Positions 1-8,319 of a DNA stretch of 64,000 bases are shown here, piece by piece. The notes beneath the pieces are model-generated. The model was not told the DNA's origin. It saw nothing but the letters and a program-made list of their open reading frames with translations, and ran no database searches. The DNA is taken from contig CAXBCP010000021.1 in NCBI GenBank assembly GCA_963974055.1, positions 1 through 64,000 of the forward strand, written 5' to 3'. Numbering within the stretch: position 1 is the first letter of the stretch; each line of letters starts with the position of its first letter. The translations under genes and the position numbers were made by a program. Origin of the DNA: CAXBCP01 sp963974055 (GTDB lineage Bacteria; Pseudomonadota; Alphaproteobacteria; MPNO01; UBA830).

Positions 1-253
<253 letters not shown>

Positions 254-272
254 TTGTCTGATCCTTGCTGTA

Positions 273-593
273 TCAGGCGGCCTTGCGGGCGCTTTTCGTG
301 CCCGTGGCCTCGATGATTCCCATGATGTCGGCTTCTTTCAGGATCAACAGTTCTTCGCCGTCGATCTTGGTTTCGGTCCCTGACCATTTTCCGAAAAGCA
401 CGCGGTCGCCCACCTTGACGTCGAGCGGCACCCGCACGCCCTTTTCGTTCAGGCCGCCGAGCCCAATGGCCAGAATTTCGCCTTCCATCGGCTTTTCCCT
501 GGCCGAGTCCGGAATGATGATCCCGCCGGCGGTTAGGTTTTCTTCGTCGACCCGGCGAAGCAGTACGCGATCGTGCAGCGGGCGAAACTTCAT
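273..593 (-). CDS. groES: Co-chaperonin GroES
   Basis: This is the heptameric lid of the GroEL chamber. The 106-residue product starts MKFRPLHDRVLLRRVD, the canonical GroES N-terminus. It contains the mobile-loop region with GGIIIPDSAREKP and ends with the usual LILKEADIMGIIE strand. The start at 593 is chosen because it gives this N-terminus; a further in-frame start at 653 would add 20 residues unlike GroES. It is the first gene of the groES-groEL operon, and the CIRCE repeat lies about 50 bases upstream of its start. Confidence 0.98.
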   Translation of the reverse strand: MKFRPLHDRVLLRRVDEENLTAGGIIIPDSAREKPMEGEILAIGLGGLNEKGVRVPLDVKVGDRVLFGKWSGTETKIDGEELLILKEADIMGIIEATGTKSARKAA

Positions 594-642
594 GGCCCTG
601 TGTCCCTGTTCTGAAAATATTAAAAATGTTCGGAGATATGCG

Positions 643-677
643 CCGCTTGGCACTTTTTGTTATTGAGTGCCAAGCGG
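643..677 (-). promoter_or_regulatory. CIRCE operator (HrcA site) upstream of groESL
   Basis: A perfect 12-bp inverted repeat, CCGCTTGGCACT (643-654) and AGTGCCAAGCGG (666-677), is separated by 11 bases. Read as CIRCE it is TTGGCACTT-N9-GAGTGCCAA, very close to the consensus TTAGCACTC-N9-GAGTGCTAA, with the exact 9-base spacer. Its place 50-85 bases upstream of groES fits repression by HrcA. The inner pair change (G-C where the consensus has A-T) is present in both arms, so symmetry is kept. The element lies between groES and the divergent DUF1491 gene. No hrcA gene is in the window. Confidence 0.9.
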
Positions 678-808
678 TAGACTGGACATGGTAAGAGCAG
701 GGGCCCATTGCAATAGAAGCCGCGCAAACGGGACCGAATATATTTTCAGGCAATCCGGCCTATCCGGCCGCGATTCAGGTTTGACGCAAAATGCTCTAAT
801 GTGCGGCA

Positions 809-1147
809 ATGACCGAACCCCGCCTCAAGACCGGCCTGTGGATCAGCGCGCAGATCCGGCTGTGCGATATGGCTTTCATGCCCGCCGTGGTGGCGCGGCG
901 CGGCGACAGCGATGCCGGGCAGGTGATGATCCTGCGCGACCTGCTGGACGGCACGTTCGAGCTGTTCGCCCGGACGCGCGATCCCGACGGCAATCCCGCC
1001 TGGCGCCGGGTTTCCGGGCCGGACCCGGTGGATTACGCGGCCGCGAACGATCTTATCGCGAGCGAGGCCGGGTTCGATCCCGATATCTGGGTCCTCGAAA
1101 TCGAGGACCGCGACCGGAAATACGAACTCGACGCGCCGGTGATCTAG
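809..1147 (+). CDS. DUF1491 family protein
   Basis: A 112-residue cytosolic protein of unknown function. The opening RLKTGLWISAQIRLCD, the motif VVARRGDSDAGQVMI and the C-terminal WVLEIEDRDRKYELD match the DUF1491 family, which is largely alphaproteobacterial. It has no signal peptide or membrane segment. It is divergent from groESL across about 215 bases and stands alone on its strand. Its stop is followed after four bases by a 21-bp sequence that recurs at 20215. The family call is from recalled sequence pattern; no biochemical role is known to me. Confidence 0.85.
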   Translation: MTEPRLKTGLWISAQIRLCDMAFMPAVVARRGDSDAGQVMILRDLLDGTFELFARTRDPDGNPAWRRVSGPDPVDYAAANDLIASEAGFDPDIWVLEIEDRDRKYELDAPVI

Positions 1148-1151
1148 CGCG

Positions 1152-1172
1152 TTTCCTGTTTTGACGGCACCG
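1152..1172 (+). repeat. 21-bp dispersed repeat, copy A
   Basis: A 21-bp stretch beginning TTTCCTGTTTTGACGG is identical to 20215-20235. Both copies begin exactly four bases after a TAG stop codon that is preceded by C (CTAG). Here the stop belongs to the DUF1491 gene. The copy lies in the 30-base gap between convergent genes. It has no U-tract and no strong hairpin, so it is not an ordinary terminator. Confidence 0.6.
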
Positions 1173-1177
1173 GCCTG

Positions 1178-2839
1178 CTAAATCGCGATCTCGATCTCGC
1201 CGAGCCGCTTGGTCAGTTTCTGGTTTTCCGAATAATCCACCGGCACGGCGATCAGCGCCGGGCCGTCCTGGGCGAAGGCTTCTTCCAGCGCCGCGGCGAT
1301 CTGGCCCGGCCCGTCGATCACGCGGCTCCACATGCCGAACGATTTTGCCAGCAGGTCGAAATCCGGATTGTTGAAGGCGAGATCCGAATGCCGGCCCTCG
1401 TAATGGTTCTGCTGTTTCCACTTGATCAGGCCGTATTCGCCGTCGACCCACACCATGATCACCATTTTGCTGCCGATGCGCACGGCGGTTTCCAGCTCCT
1501 GGACGTTCATCAGGAACCCTGCATCGCCGCAGATCGCGAGCACGCGCGAATCCGGTACGGCGAACTGCGCGCCCATCGCGCCGGGCAGGGCGAAACCCAT
1601 GGAACAGAACCCGTTCGATATCAGGCAGGTATTCGGCTCCTCGCACTGGTAATAGCGTGCGATCCACATTTTATGGGCGCCGACATCCGACAGCACGATG
1701 TCGTTCGGCCCGAGAAAGCTGCGCACGTCGTTGAGGATGCGCTGCGGCTTCATGGGGAACGACCGGTCGTCCCTTTCCGCCGCCAGGTCGTCGGCGATGG
1801 TCCGGCGCAGTTCCTGCCAGTCGCCGATATCGAACAGCGGCAGTTTTTCGGCGCCGAAGCGTTCGTCGAGCCCTTCGTTTATCTGCCACAGCGCGTCGGC
1901 CAGGTCCGACACCACGTCGACCATCACCGGGTAGTCCATGTCGATCTCCGCCGGCATGAAGTCGATATGGACGATGGTCTTGTCGCAGCGCGGGTTCCAG
2001 AAAACCGGCGCGATCTCGACAAGGTCGTAGCCGACGGTAATCACGGTGTCCGATTTCTCGAACGCCTTGTTCACGTGGTCGCGGCCCTGCAATCCCATGG
2101 TGAACAGGCAATGCGGGTCGGACATGGCGACCGCGCCCTTGCCCATGAAGGTGTTGACCACCGGGATGCCGGTTTTCTCTGCGAACCGGCGCAACTGTTT
2201 GGCCGCGCGTTTCCGCAGCGCGCCGTTGCCGGCGAGGATGATGGGATTTTCCGCCTGCTCGATCGCGTCGAGCGCCGCCCGGACGGCCTTGTAGTCCGCC
2301 GCCGGGCGGCGGGTGACGGTCGGCGCCATGACGGGGCGGACCACGTCTTCCTTGGCGACGTCTTCGGGCAGTTCGATCACGGTCACGCCGGGTTTCTCGG
2401 TCTCGGCGATCTTGAACGCCTTGCGCACGATTTCCGGCACGGTCTCGGCGCTCCACACGGTCTGCGCCCATTTGGAAACCGGTTCCATCATGCCGACGGC
2501 ATCCATGTTCTGATGGCTTTCCTTGTGCAGCCGCCGGGTCGACCCCTGGCCGATAATGGCGACCACGGGGGCCCGGTCCATATTGGCGTCGGCAAGCCCG
2601 GTCACCAGGTTCGTTGCGCCGGGGCCGAGCGTAGACAGGCAGACACCCGCCTTGCCCGTCAGCCGGCCGTAGGCGTCGGCCATGAAGGCGGCGGCCTGTT
2701 CGTGGCGGCACAGCACGAAGGCGATCCGGCTGTCTTCGAGGGAAATCATCAGGTCGGCGTTTTCCTCGCCGGGGACGCCGAAGATGCGTTCGACGCCTTC
2801 CGCTTCGAGGCAGCGGACGAAAAGGTCGGAGGCTTTCAT
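1178..2839 (-). CDS. Acetolactate synthase large-subunit-like TPP enzyme
   Basis: A 553-residue three-domain thiamine-diphosphate enzyme of the acetolactate synthase group. The N-terminal PYR domain carries the catalytic Glu in CRHEQAAAFMADAYGR (about residue 48) and the segment LSTLGPGATNLVTGLADA. The C-terminal PP domain carries GDAGFLMNVQELETA and VDGEYG, a variant of the GDG-N26-NN cofactor motif. No regulatory small subunit is nearby, so a catabolic or non-canonical role is likelier than branched-chain amino acid synthesis. It starts 24 bases downstream of an aldehyde dehydrogenase on the same strand, implying co-transcription. The enzyme may decarboxylate a 2-oxoacid to an aldehyde that the partner oxidises; this is inference. 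Confidence 0.85.
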   Translation of the reverse strand: MKASDLFVRCLEAEGVERIFGVPGEENADLMISLEDSRIAFVLCRHEQAAAFMADAYGRLTGKAGVCLSTLGPGATNLVTGLADANMDRAPVVAIIGQGSTRRLHKESHQNMDAVGMMEPVSKWAQTVWSAETVPEIVRKAFKIAETEKPGVTVIELPEDVAKEDVVRPVMAPTVTRRPAADYKAVRAALDAIEQAENPIILAGNGALRKRAAKQLRRFAEKTGIPVVNTFMGKGAVAMSDPHCLFTMGLQGRDHVNKAFEKSDTVITVGYDLVEIAPVFWNPRCDKTIVHIDFMPAEIDMDYPVMVDVVSDLADALWQINEGLDERFGAEKLPLFDIGDWQELRRTIADDLAAERDDRSFPMKPQRILNDVRSFLGPNDIVLSDVGAHKMWIARYYQCEEPNTCLISNGFCSMGFALPGAMGAQFAVPDSRVLAICGDAGFLMNVQELETAVRIGSKMVIMVWVDGEYGLIKWKQQNHYEGRHSDLAFNNPDFDLLAKSFGMWSRVIDGPGQIAAALEEAFAQDGPALIAVPVDYSENQKLTKRLGEIEIAI

Positions 2840-2863
2840 GGGAATTCCTTGGTTGTTCCGGGG

Positions 2864-4312
2864 CTATTCCGGTTCGGCATCGGCCGGCGCGTCGAGGGAA
2901 TCGGTGCGCAGCACGATCATCTTGTCGACGCTCATATCGCGCATCGTATAGGGGATGCCGCCGGTGCCGAGCCCCGATTGCCGCAGCCCGGCAAAGGGCA
3001 TCCAGTCGGCACGGAAGGCTGTGTGGTCGTTGACCATCACGGCGGAGGCGTCGAGACCGTTTGCGATCTGCATGGCGCGTTCGACGTCGCGGGTGAACAC
3101 GGCGGCCTGGAACGCGGTCGGCAGGGAATTGGCGCGGTCCAGCGCGTCCTGAATATTGAACCACGGATCGACGCAGACGACGGGACCGAAGACTTCGTCG
3201 GTCATCAGGCGGCAGTCTTTGGGCGCGTTGAAAATCACCGTCGGCGCATAGAGCGTGTCGGTCAGCTTTTCGCCGCCGGTCAGCAGCTGGCCGCCGCCGG
3301 CGACGGCTTCCGCTACCCAGTCATGCACCCGGTCGAGCTCCGCCGGGCGGATCAGCGGGCCGATTTCGGTTTCCGGGTTCATGGGATCGCCGACCGTCAG
3401 GCCCGACGCCTTCATGGCAAGCTGGGTCGCGAAGCGCGTCGCGATCTTGGTATGGGCGAAGATGCGCTGGGTCGACACGCAGACCTGCCCGGCATGGTAG
3501 AAGCAGCCCTTGAGCAGCGCTTCGCGGACCTCGTAGACGTCGGAATCGCCGGTCACGATCACCGGCGCCGCGCCGCCGTGTTCCAGCGCGCAGCGCGTGC
3601 CGGGGGCCAGTTTGGAGCGCAGCATCCAGCCGACGCCGGCGCTGCCAATGAAGCTGAAGAACCCGACCCGGCTGTCCGTGACCAGCCGCTCCGCGACGGC
3701 ATTGTCGGACGTTACGATGACCTGCGCCAGGTCTTTCGGCAGGCCCGCTTCATGCAGGATGTCGATAAAGGCAAGGCAGGACAGCGGCGTGTCCGCAGCC
3801 GGTTTGACGATCACCGGGCAGCCGGTCGCCACGGCGGGCGCGACCTGGTGCACGATCAGGTTCAGCGGATGATTGAACGCGCTGACGGCGACCGCGACGC
3901 CGACCGGTTCGCGCTGGGTAAACGCCATGCGGTGGCCGGTCGCCGGGGTCAGCCCCATCGGGACCGTCTCGCCCGCCTCGCTGCGCAGGGCGGCGATCGT
4001 GGCCTTCACGCTGTCGATGGCGCGCATTACTTCGGCGCGTGTATCGGCGATCGGCTTGCCGCCTTCGCGCACGGCGGTTTCGGTCAGTTGCCCGGCGCGC
4101 TGTTCCATCAGCGCCGCCGTGCGTTCGAGCACGGCAAGCCGTTCATGGACCGGCATCCAGCCCGCCCGGTCGCGGAACAGGGCATGGGCCGTCGCCAGCG
4201 CGGCGTCCACGTCTGCGGCTGTGTTCTCCGCCACGGTGTCGACCGGCGACAGGTCGAACGGGTTGAGAACGGTCAGCGTTTTTGCGGTTGTTTCGACGTC
4301 GGCTGAATTCAT
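2864..4312 (-). CDS. NAD(P)-dependent aldehyde dehydrogenase family protein
   Basis: A 482-residue ALDH-superfamily enzyme that oxidises an aldehyde to an acid or acyl-CoA in the cytosol. The oxyanion Asn lies in VSAFNHPLNL, the cofactor site includes VIVKPAADTPLS and FIGSAGVGWMLR, and the catalytic Cys is in HAGQVCVSTQR. The usual FELGG or LELGG motif reads LEHGG, so the general-base Glu is kept but the following Leu is His. It is the first gene of a pair with the acetolactate synthase-like gene 24 bases downstream. An HxlR regulator lies upstream on the same strand. The substrate is unknown; lactaldehyde- or phosphonoacetaldehyde-type substrates cannot be told apart from sequence. Confidence 0.9.
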   Translation of the reverse strand: MNSADVETTAKTLTVLNPFDLSPVDTVAENTAADVDAALATAHALFRDRAGWMPVHERLAVLERTAALMEQRAGQLTETAVREGGKPIADTRAEVMRAIDSVKATIAALRSEAGETVPMGLTPATGHRMAFTQREPVGVAVAVSAFNHPLNLIVHQVAPAVATGCPVIVKPAADTPLSCLAFIDILHEAGLPKDLAQVIVTSDNAVAERLVTDSRVGFFSFIGSAGVGWMLRSKLAPGTRCALEHGGAAPVIVTGDSDVYEVREALLKGCFYHAGQVCVSTQRIFAHTKIATRFATQLAMKASGLTVGDPMNPETEIGPLIRPAELDRVHDWVAEAVAGGGQLLTGGEKLTDTLYAPTVIFNAPKDCRLMTDEVFGPVVCVDPWFNIQDALDRANSLPTAFQAAVFTRDVERAMQIANGLDASAVMVNDHTAFRADWMPFAGLRQSGLGTGGIPYTMRDMSVDKMIVLRTDSLDAPADAEPE

Positions 4313-4393
4313 GTCACTTCGTGTTTCTTCTTAGGGGCATATGGGCCGGAATGAGAAAAGGTAAAGGCGGGATGCGAGCCGGGCGCTACACCC

Positions 4394-5131
4394 TCAGAGA
4401 GCGGGTTCTCCGCCGCCGCCCCGATTGTCCGTGTGCTGTCCGAGGATTTCCGACGGCGTCGGCAGGTCGGCAAAGACGCAATCCGACAGCCATACGCCGA
4501 GATTGCGCGTCAGCGCCGCCGGGCCGTGCACTTCGAAGGTGCCGGCCGCTTTTGCCTGGCGATAGGTGTTTCGGCCCATCCAGGTTTCGGTCATCGTCCG
4601 TACCGTTGTGTTGATGTAAATGTCGACATCCCTGCCGGGGTCGGACGTGCAGACATCGACGGCGTCCCCGTCGACCACGATCCACCAGTTCGTCATCTCG
4701 TCGAAATCGGTGAAATGGAAGCGGATGACCGCTTTGGCGCCGGGCAGTTTGTCGGCCCGGATGCTGCGTTCCAGATAAAGCATCAGCAATTCGACGTCAT
4801 AGTCGTTATCCTGAAGATGGTCGCGGGTCCATTCCATCCCCCAGCGCCCGAGCGCCAGCAGGATCGGCAGCAACTGTTTGCACGGCTCCGTCGCCAGGTA
4901 TTCGTACCCGCGCTGTCCTTCGATGCGGCGGCGATAGACGAGACCGTACTTATCCAGCATCTCAAGGCGCCTGGTCAGAATCGTCGGCGAAATATGCCCG
5001 AGGCCGCGTTCCAGTTCGCTGAACCGGCTCGCCCCCATCAGAAGTTCGCGCACGATCAGCAGCGTCCATTTTTCGCCGAGAATCTCGGTTGCCTTGGCGA
5101 TCGGGCAGAACTGGCCATACCGGTTTGCCAC
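4394..5131 (-). CDS. HxlR-family transcriptional regulator with C-terminal SCP2-like domain
   Basis: A 245-residue DNA-binding regulator. Residues 1-100 form the HxlR winged helix: CPIAKATEILGEKWTLLIVRELLMG, then FSELERGLGHISPTILTRRL. The N-terminal Cys typical of the family is present. Residues about 130-230 form a second domain (DPGRDVDIYINTTVRTMTETWMG) resembling the sterol-carrier-like fold found in long HxlR proteins. It may bind a hydrophobic ligand. It lies 81 bases upstream of the aldehyde dehydrogenase/TPP-enzyme pair and is divergent from a carboxymuconolactone-decarboxylase-family gene. Both are plausible targets, but no clear palindromic operator was seen. Confidence 0.88.
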   Translation of the reverse strand: MANRYGQFCPIAKATEILGEKWTLLIVRELLMGASRFSELERGLGHISPTILTRRLEMLDKYGLVYRRRIEGQRGYEYLATEPCKQLLPILLALGRWGMEWTRDHLQDNDYDVELLMLYLERSIRADKLPGAKAVIRFHFTDFDEMTNWWIVVDGDAVDVCTSDPGRDVDIYINTTVRTMTETWMGRNTYRQAKAAGTFEVHGPAALTRNLGVWLSDCVFADLPTPSEILGQHTDNRGGGGEPAL

Positions 5132-5279
5132 AATCCTAACTCCTTAATGTGTAGCTGATTGCTTCGGATGTTATAGCGAATGGCTCGGTAAAGTGAAGTA
5201 TTTGCCGCCGCCGCACCGGCCTATCGGTTCTCCTGCGCGGTTCATTCCGGATCGCGGTCCCGAACCTGAGGAGAACATC

Positions 5280-5858
5280 ATGTCACGATTTACCCTGTAT
5301 ACCCCTGAAACCGTCGATGAAGCCGCCCGTGAAACCCTGGTCGCCGTCGAGGAAATGGTCGGCTTTCTGCCCAACGTGGTGGCGGTGCTCGGCGCGTCGC
5401 CGCACCAGCTTCAGGCGCTGGTCGCGCTGAACATGCAATTCGCCGCGAGTGGGCTGACTCCGGTCGAACGCGAAATCGTGCAGCTCGCCGTCAGTGTTCG
5501 GAACCGCTGCGGCTATTGCGTTGCCGGACATTCCGCCTTCGGCGCCGATCTCGGAATGCCGGAATCGGACATTGCGGCGCTGCGGGCGGACCGGCCGCTG
5601 CCGGTCGTGCGGGAAGAAGCCCTGCGGCGGTTCGCCGGGACACTTGCCGCCGGCAAGGGCCATGCGTCCGATGCCGACTATGACGCGTTCCTGAAAGCCG
5701 GGTATACCGCCGAACAGGCAGTGGACGTGATCCTCGGCGTGTCGGTGAAAATGTATACGAACATGCTGTCGATCCTGCTTCGCCTGCCGCTGGACGACAA
5801 ATTCAAACCCTACGCCTGGTCGCCGGACGAAACGCGTCGTACAGGGGTTGCGGCGTAA
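5280..5858 (+). CDS. Carboxymuconolactone decarboxylase / AhpD-like protein
   Basis: A 192-residue all-helical protein of the CMD/AhpD superfamily. The redox signature is E64, C77-x-x-C80 and H84 (PVEREIVQLAV...RNRCGYCVAGH). This is the pattern of peroxidase-type members with a reactive CxxC, rather than the decarboxylase type. The start at 5280 is supported by AGGAG eight bases upstream; an upstream in-frame Met at 5193 would add a Pro-rich, unfamilial stretch. It is divergent from the HxlR gene, which may control it. Likely roles are thiol-dependent peroxide reduction or carbon metabolism; the substrate is unknown. Confidence 0.88.
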   Translation: MSRFTLYTPETVDEAARETLVAVEEMVGFLPNVVAVLGASPHQLQALVALNMQFAASGLTPVEREIVQLAVSVRNRCGYCVAGHSAFGADLGMPESDIAALRADRPLPVVREEALRRFAGTLAAGKGHASDADYDAFLKAGYTAEQAVDVILGVSVKMYTNMLSILLRLPLDDKFKPYAWSPDETRRTGVAA

Positions 5859-5921
5859 CGGCTGTCTCCGCAACACCCGGCGTTGCGGGCCGCCATGGTT
5901 CCCACCGTGGCGGCCCGCCCG

Positions 5922-6545
5922 TTATTTCAGCAGGCCGGCGGCCCTGATGTTGTCGGCGCCGCCCATGGTCCAGCGGTAGATCCGGGTCTCGGCATACAGG
6001 CCGGCCTGCGCGGCGGGGTCGTTCGCCAGGAAGCTTTCGACGGCGGCACGGTCCGCCATTTCGAGAAAGAACACGCGCCCGGCCCAGTTTCCTTCCATGG
6101 TAAGGAGCGATCCCCGGCAGACAGCATGTTTGTCGAAATCCCGGCAATAGGCCTGATGGGCCGCGGCGATGTTGGCGGGCTCGACCGCCGGGGTGCCGGG
6201 GGCCGCCGGGCAGTAGACGAAAAACCGCGGCGACGACGGGTCGCTCTCGAACGCGAACTGCGTCCGCCCCAGTTCGAGCTCGAACCGGGTCAGCACGATG
6301 TCGGCGAACAGGCCGGCGACGGCGAACGGCTCGTCATGGACGAAGTGCCGGGCCTCGTCGTCGTCCTTCAGTTCCGCGATATGGATCGATCCCAGGATGT
6401 CGCCGGGGGAATCGATATCGAGCACCGGCCCGCGGGCGATCAGCCGGTCGTCGTACCGGGCGATGAAGTCCCAGTGCGATTCCATGTTTTCCCTGCGGCG
6501 CGCCATGCCGTCCGGCCTGTCGGTTCCCCACGCGAAATACTGCAT
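5922..6545 (-). CDS. Tandem YciI-domain protein
   Basis: A 207-residue cytosolic protein made of two YciI-like ferredoxin-fold units. The first (MQYFAWGTDRPDGMARRREN... to about residue 100) carries the family pattern of an N-terminal strand, a helix, and a P-x-x-D segment (GPVLDIDSPGDILGSIHIAE). The second (FFVYCPAAPGTPAV... onward) repeats it, with GSLLTMEGNWAGRVFFLEM and a C-terminal RIYRWTMGG. YciI proteins resemble muconolactone isomerase folds, but their activities are mostly unknown. It is convergent with the AhpD-like gene. The start at 6545 is preceded by GGGAAG on the coding strand. Confidence 0.85.
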   Translation of the reverse strand: MQYFAWGTDRPDGMARRRENMESHWDFIARYDDRLIARGPVLDIDSPGDILGSIHIAELKDDDEARHFVHDEPFAVAGLFADIVLTRFELELGRTQFAFESDPSSPRFFVYCPAAPGTPAVEPANIAAAHQAYCRDFDKHAVCRGSLLTMEGNWAGRVFFLEMADRAAVESFLANDPAAQAGLYAETRIYRWTMGGADNIRAAGLLK

Positions 6546-6656
6546 GACCTGTCTTCCCGTTTTTCTGTCCGCCTGCCTCTTCATACGCCGCGGGCCCGGA
6601 TCGGACAAATCCGGGTCCGGCGGTTCCGGTGGTGTCCGGGGATAAAGACCGGGGAT

Positions 6657-6686
6657 AAAAAAACCGGGCGGAAAAATCCGCCCGGT
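6657..6686 (-). terminator. Rho-independent terminator of the lectin-like gene
   Basis: On the minus strand a 10-bp perfect stem, ACCGGGCGGA paired with TCCGCCCGGT, closes a TTTT loop. It is followed at once by seven T residues. It lies about 30 bases beyond the lectin-like stop at 6719, in the right orientation for it, and upstream of the tandem YciI gene. That makes the YciI gene a separate transcription unit. Confidence 0.9.
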
Positions 6687-6718
6687 GTCTTTCGCGTTTC
6701 TGCCGTGGTGGTCCGGCG

Positions 6719-7354
6719 CTATTTGACCGCCATGCAGTAGAACAGCCCGTCGCCGCCGGATTTCGGCAGATCGGCGGCGCCGCAGCCGCGCGACGGATGG
6801 GATGCGACCCAGGATCTGGACGGTGCGTCGTCGCGCAGCCCGACGCGGTCGTGGTGTCCGACGAATCCCTTGTCGTCCGAACTGCTGCTGGTCCAGTTTT
6901 TGCAGTTCATTCCCGGGACGGCCATGCCCGTGGCGTCGGTGCCGGTCAGGATGTCGTGGCGGTTCGGACTGTCGCCCCGCCCGTTGACCGGTCGGCCCTT
7001 TTCGTCGAGCCCGTTTGCCTTGCTGATCGCGTTGCCGTCGCCGTGAAGTTCGTCGACCGTGTTCGCGATCACCGTGCCCTTCGCATTCTGCCACGGGCCG
7101 CTGCCGATCCGGTCGCGCGCATTCACCGAATCCGTGCTGAGATAGGCCGCCCAGTTTTTGCCGCCGGCGCCGGCGGTTGTCGCAAGCGCCGCACAATGGG
7201 CGTCCGCGCCGCTCAGGCCGCCGAGATCGCCACCCTTGCCGGGCCCCGCGCTGGTGATGAAAAACGTCATGTCCGGCGCCATCTGGGCCGCCGCGCCCTG
7301 TGCAACCGCGATGCCGAGCCCCGCTGCCGCCAGTGCCGTTACCAACCTGTTCAT
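6719..7354 (-). CDS. Secreted lectin-like protein
   Basis: A 211-residue exported protein. Residues 1-23 form a signal peptide (MNRLVTALAAAGLGIAVAQG, cleavage near AAA-QM). The mature part starts MTFFITSAGPGKGGDLGGLSG. It has the pattern of an alphaproteobacterial family often labelled 'lectin': NARDRIGSGPWQNAKG, then GRGDSPNRHDILTG, HHDRVGLRD and SRSWVASHPSRGC with a final GLFYC. The paired cysteines in the second half suggest disulfides in a C-type-lectin or endostatin-like fold. Ligand and role are unknown. It has its own strong terminator and no obvious partner gene. Confidence 0.8.
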   Translation of the reverse strand: MNRLVTALAAAGLGIAVAQGAAAQMAPDMTFFITSAGPGKGGDLGGLSGADAHCAALATTAGAGGKNWAAYLSTDSVNARDRIGSGPWQNAKGTVIANTVDELHGDGNAISKANGLDEKGRPVNGRGDSPNRHDILTGTDATGMAVPGMNCKNWTSSSSDDKGFVGHHDRVGLRDDAPSRSWVASHPSRGCGAADLPKSGGDGLFYCMAVK

Positions 7355-7475
7355 AGTTCTCTCCCTTGGATCGGGCGCAATCCGCCCGTTTTTGCACGGC
7401 GGACGGACGCGGTTTCCGTCTGTGGCGGCCCGGCGGGAAACAGGCGGGAAAACAGGCGTGTGCGGTTTCGCCCGA

Positions 7476-8195
7476 TCAGCCCAGGTGTTGTTTCAGGAAC
7501 ACGTTGATTTTGGACCAGGCATCCTTCGCCTGTTCCTCGCGGTAGCGGTCCGGGTTGACGAAATCCTGGAACCCGTGCCCGGCGCCGTCATACTGGTGAA
7601 AGACGTGGGGCACGTTGCCGGCGGTCAGGGCGGCGTCGAGATCGGCGACGTCCTCGGGGGACGGGTTGGCGTCCTCGTTGCCGAAAATGCCCAGGACGGG
7701 GCAGGGGATGCTGGCGGCCCGGTCGATCGGCGGCTCGGCGCCGTCGCCCATGCCGAGCTTGATGCGCCCGCCATACAACGTCACCAGCGCCTTGTAGTTC
7801 GGGTTGTGGCAGGCATGCAGCCAGCTCACGCGGCCGCCCCAGCAATGGCCCATGATGCCGATCCTGTCGGCATCGACGTTTTCCATGCCGGCGATCAGGT
7901 CGAAGCCCGCCTGCATGTCGGCGAGGCAGCGGCCGTCGTCGAATTCCCCGCGCTTGACCAGAATATCGGTTTCCGGCGTCCACCAGTGGAACACCCAGGG
8001 AATGACGCAGACATACCCGGCCGCCGCGAGCTTCTCGCCGGTATCGATCGTAAAGGGATCCTTTTCCAGCCCTTCATGGGCGACCGGCAGGTGCTGCGCG
8101 ACGACGATACCGGGATGCGGGCCGGGTCCATCGGGCTCGAAAATCAGGATTTCCATCGGGCTGTCTTGGATCGTTACGGTTTGCTTGCGGTACAT
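7476..8195 (-). CDS. Dienelactone hydrolase family protein
   Basis: A 239-residue alpha/beta hydrolase of the dienelactone hydrolase family. The nucleophile is Cys118 in GHCWGGR, the family's characteristic Cys in place of Ser. The acid is probably the Asp in GNEDANPSPED and the base the His in DGAGHGFQDF. It probably opens a lactone or ester in aromatic or xenobiotic breakdown, although no chlorocatechol or protocatechuate genes adjoin it. It is divergent from the carbonic anhydrase gene (124-base gap). The length and all three catalytic positions look intact. The substrate cannot be inferred. Confidence 0.9.
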   Translation of the reverse strand: MYRKQTVTIQDSPMEILIFEPDGPGPHPGIVVAQHLPVAHEGLEKDPFTIDTGEKLAAAGYVCVIPWVFHWWTPETDILVKRGEFDDGRCLADMQAGFDLIAGMENVDADRIGIMGHCWGGRVSWLHACHNPNYKALVTLYGGRIKLGMGDGAEPPIDRAASIPCPVLGIFGNEDANPSPEDVADLDAALTAGNVPHVFHQYDGAGHGFQDFVNPDRYREEQAKDAWSKINVFLKQHLG

Positions 8196-8319
8196 TCGGC
8201 GTGTCCTTTTCGTTCCGGGATTGGCATTGCGGCGTCGGATTTTTACGCTTTCGCCGTCGATTTTTGTCCTGCGGCGGACTATATCGGTTTCACTTCATCT
8301 CAACGAGGCTCTTTCGCAC

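Noticed and set aside
643..677. A standard -35/-10 promoter overlapping CIRCE.
   Set aside because: Candidate hexamers were spaced wrongly (27 bases), so no promoter is claimed beyond the operator.
1388..4306. A 972-codon open frame on the plus strand opposite the TPP enzyme and the aldehyde dehydrogenase.
   Set aside because: It is the antisense shadow of two well-defined genes, produced by high GC third positions. It is rich in His, Asp and Arg and has no domain.
5132..5279. An HxlR operator in the gap before the AhpD-like gene.
   Set aside because: No palindrome or repeat longer than chance was found.
7395..7430. A hairpin (GACGGA / TCCGTC) upstream of the lectin-like gene as a terminator for the convergent side.
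   Set aside because: The stem is only six bases, there is no T-tract, and no gene ends there on the matching strand.
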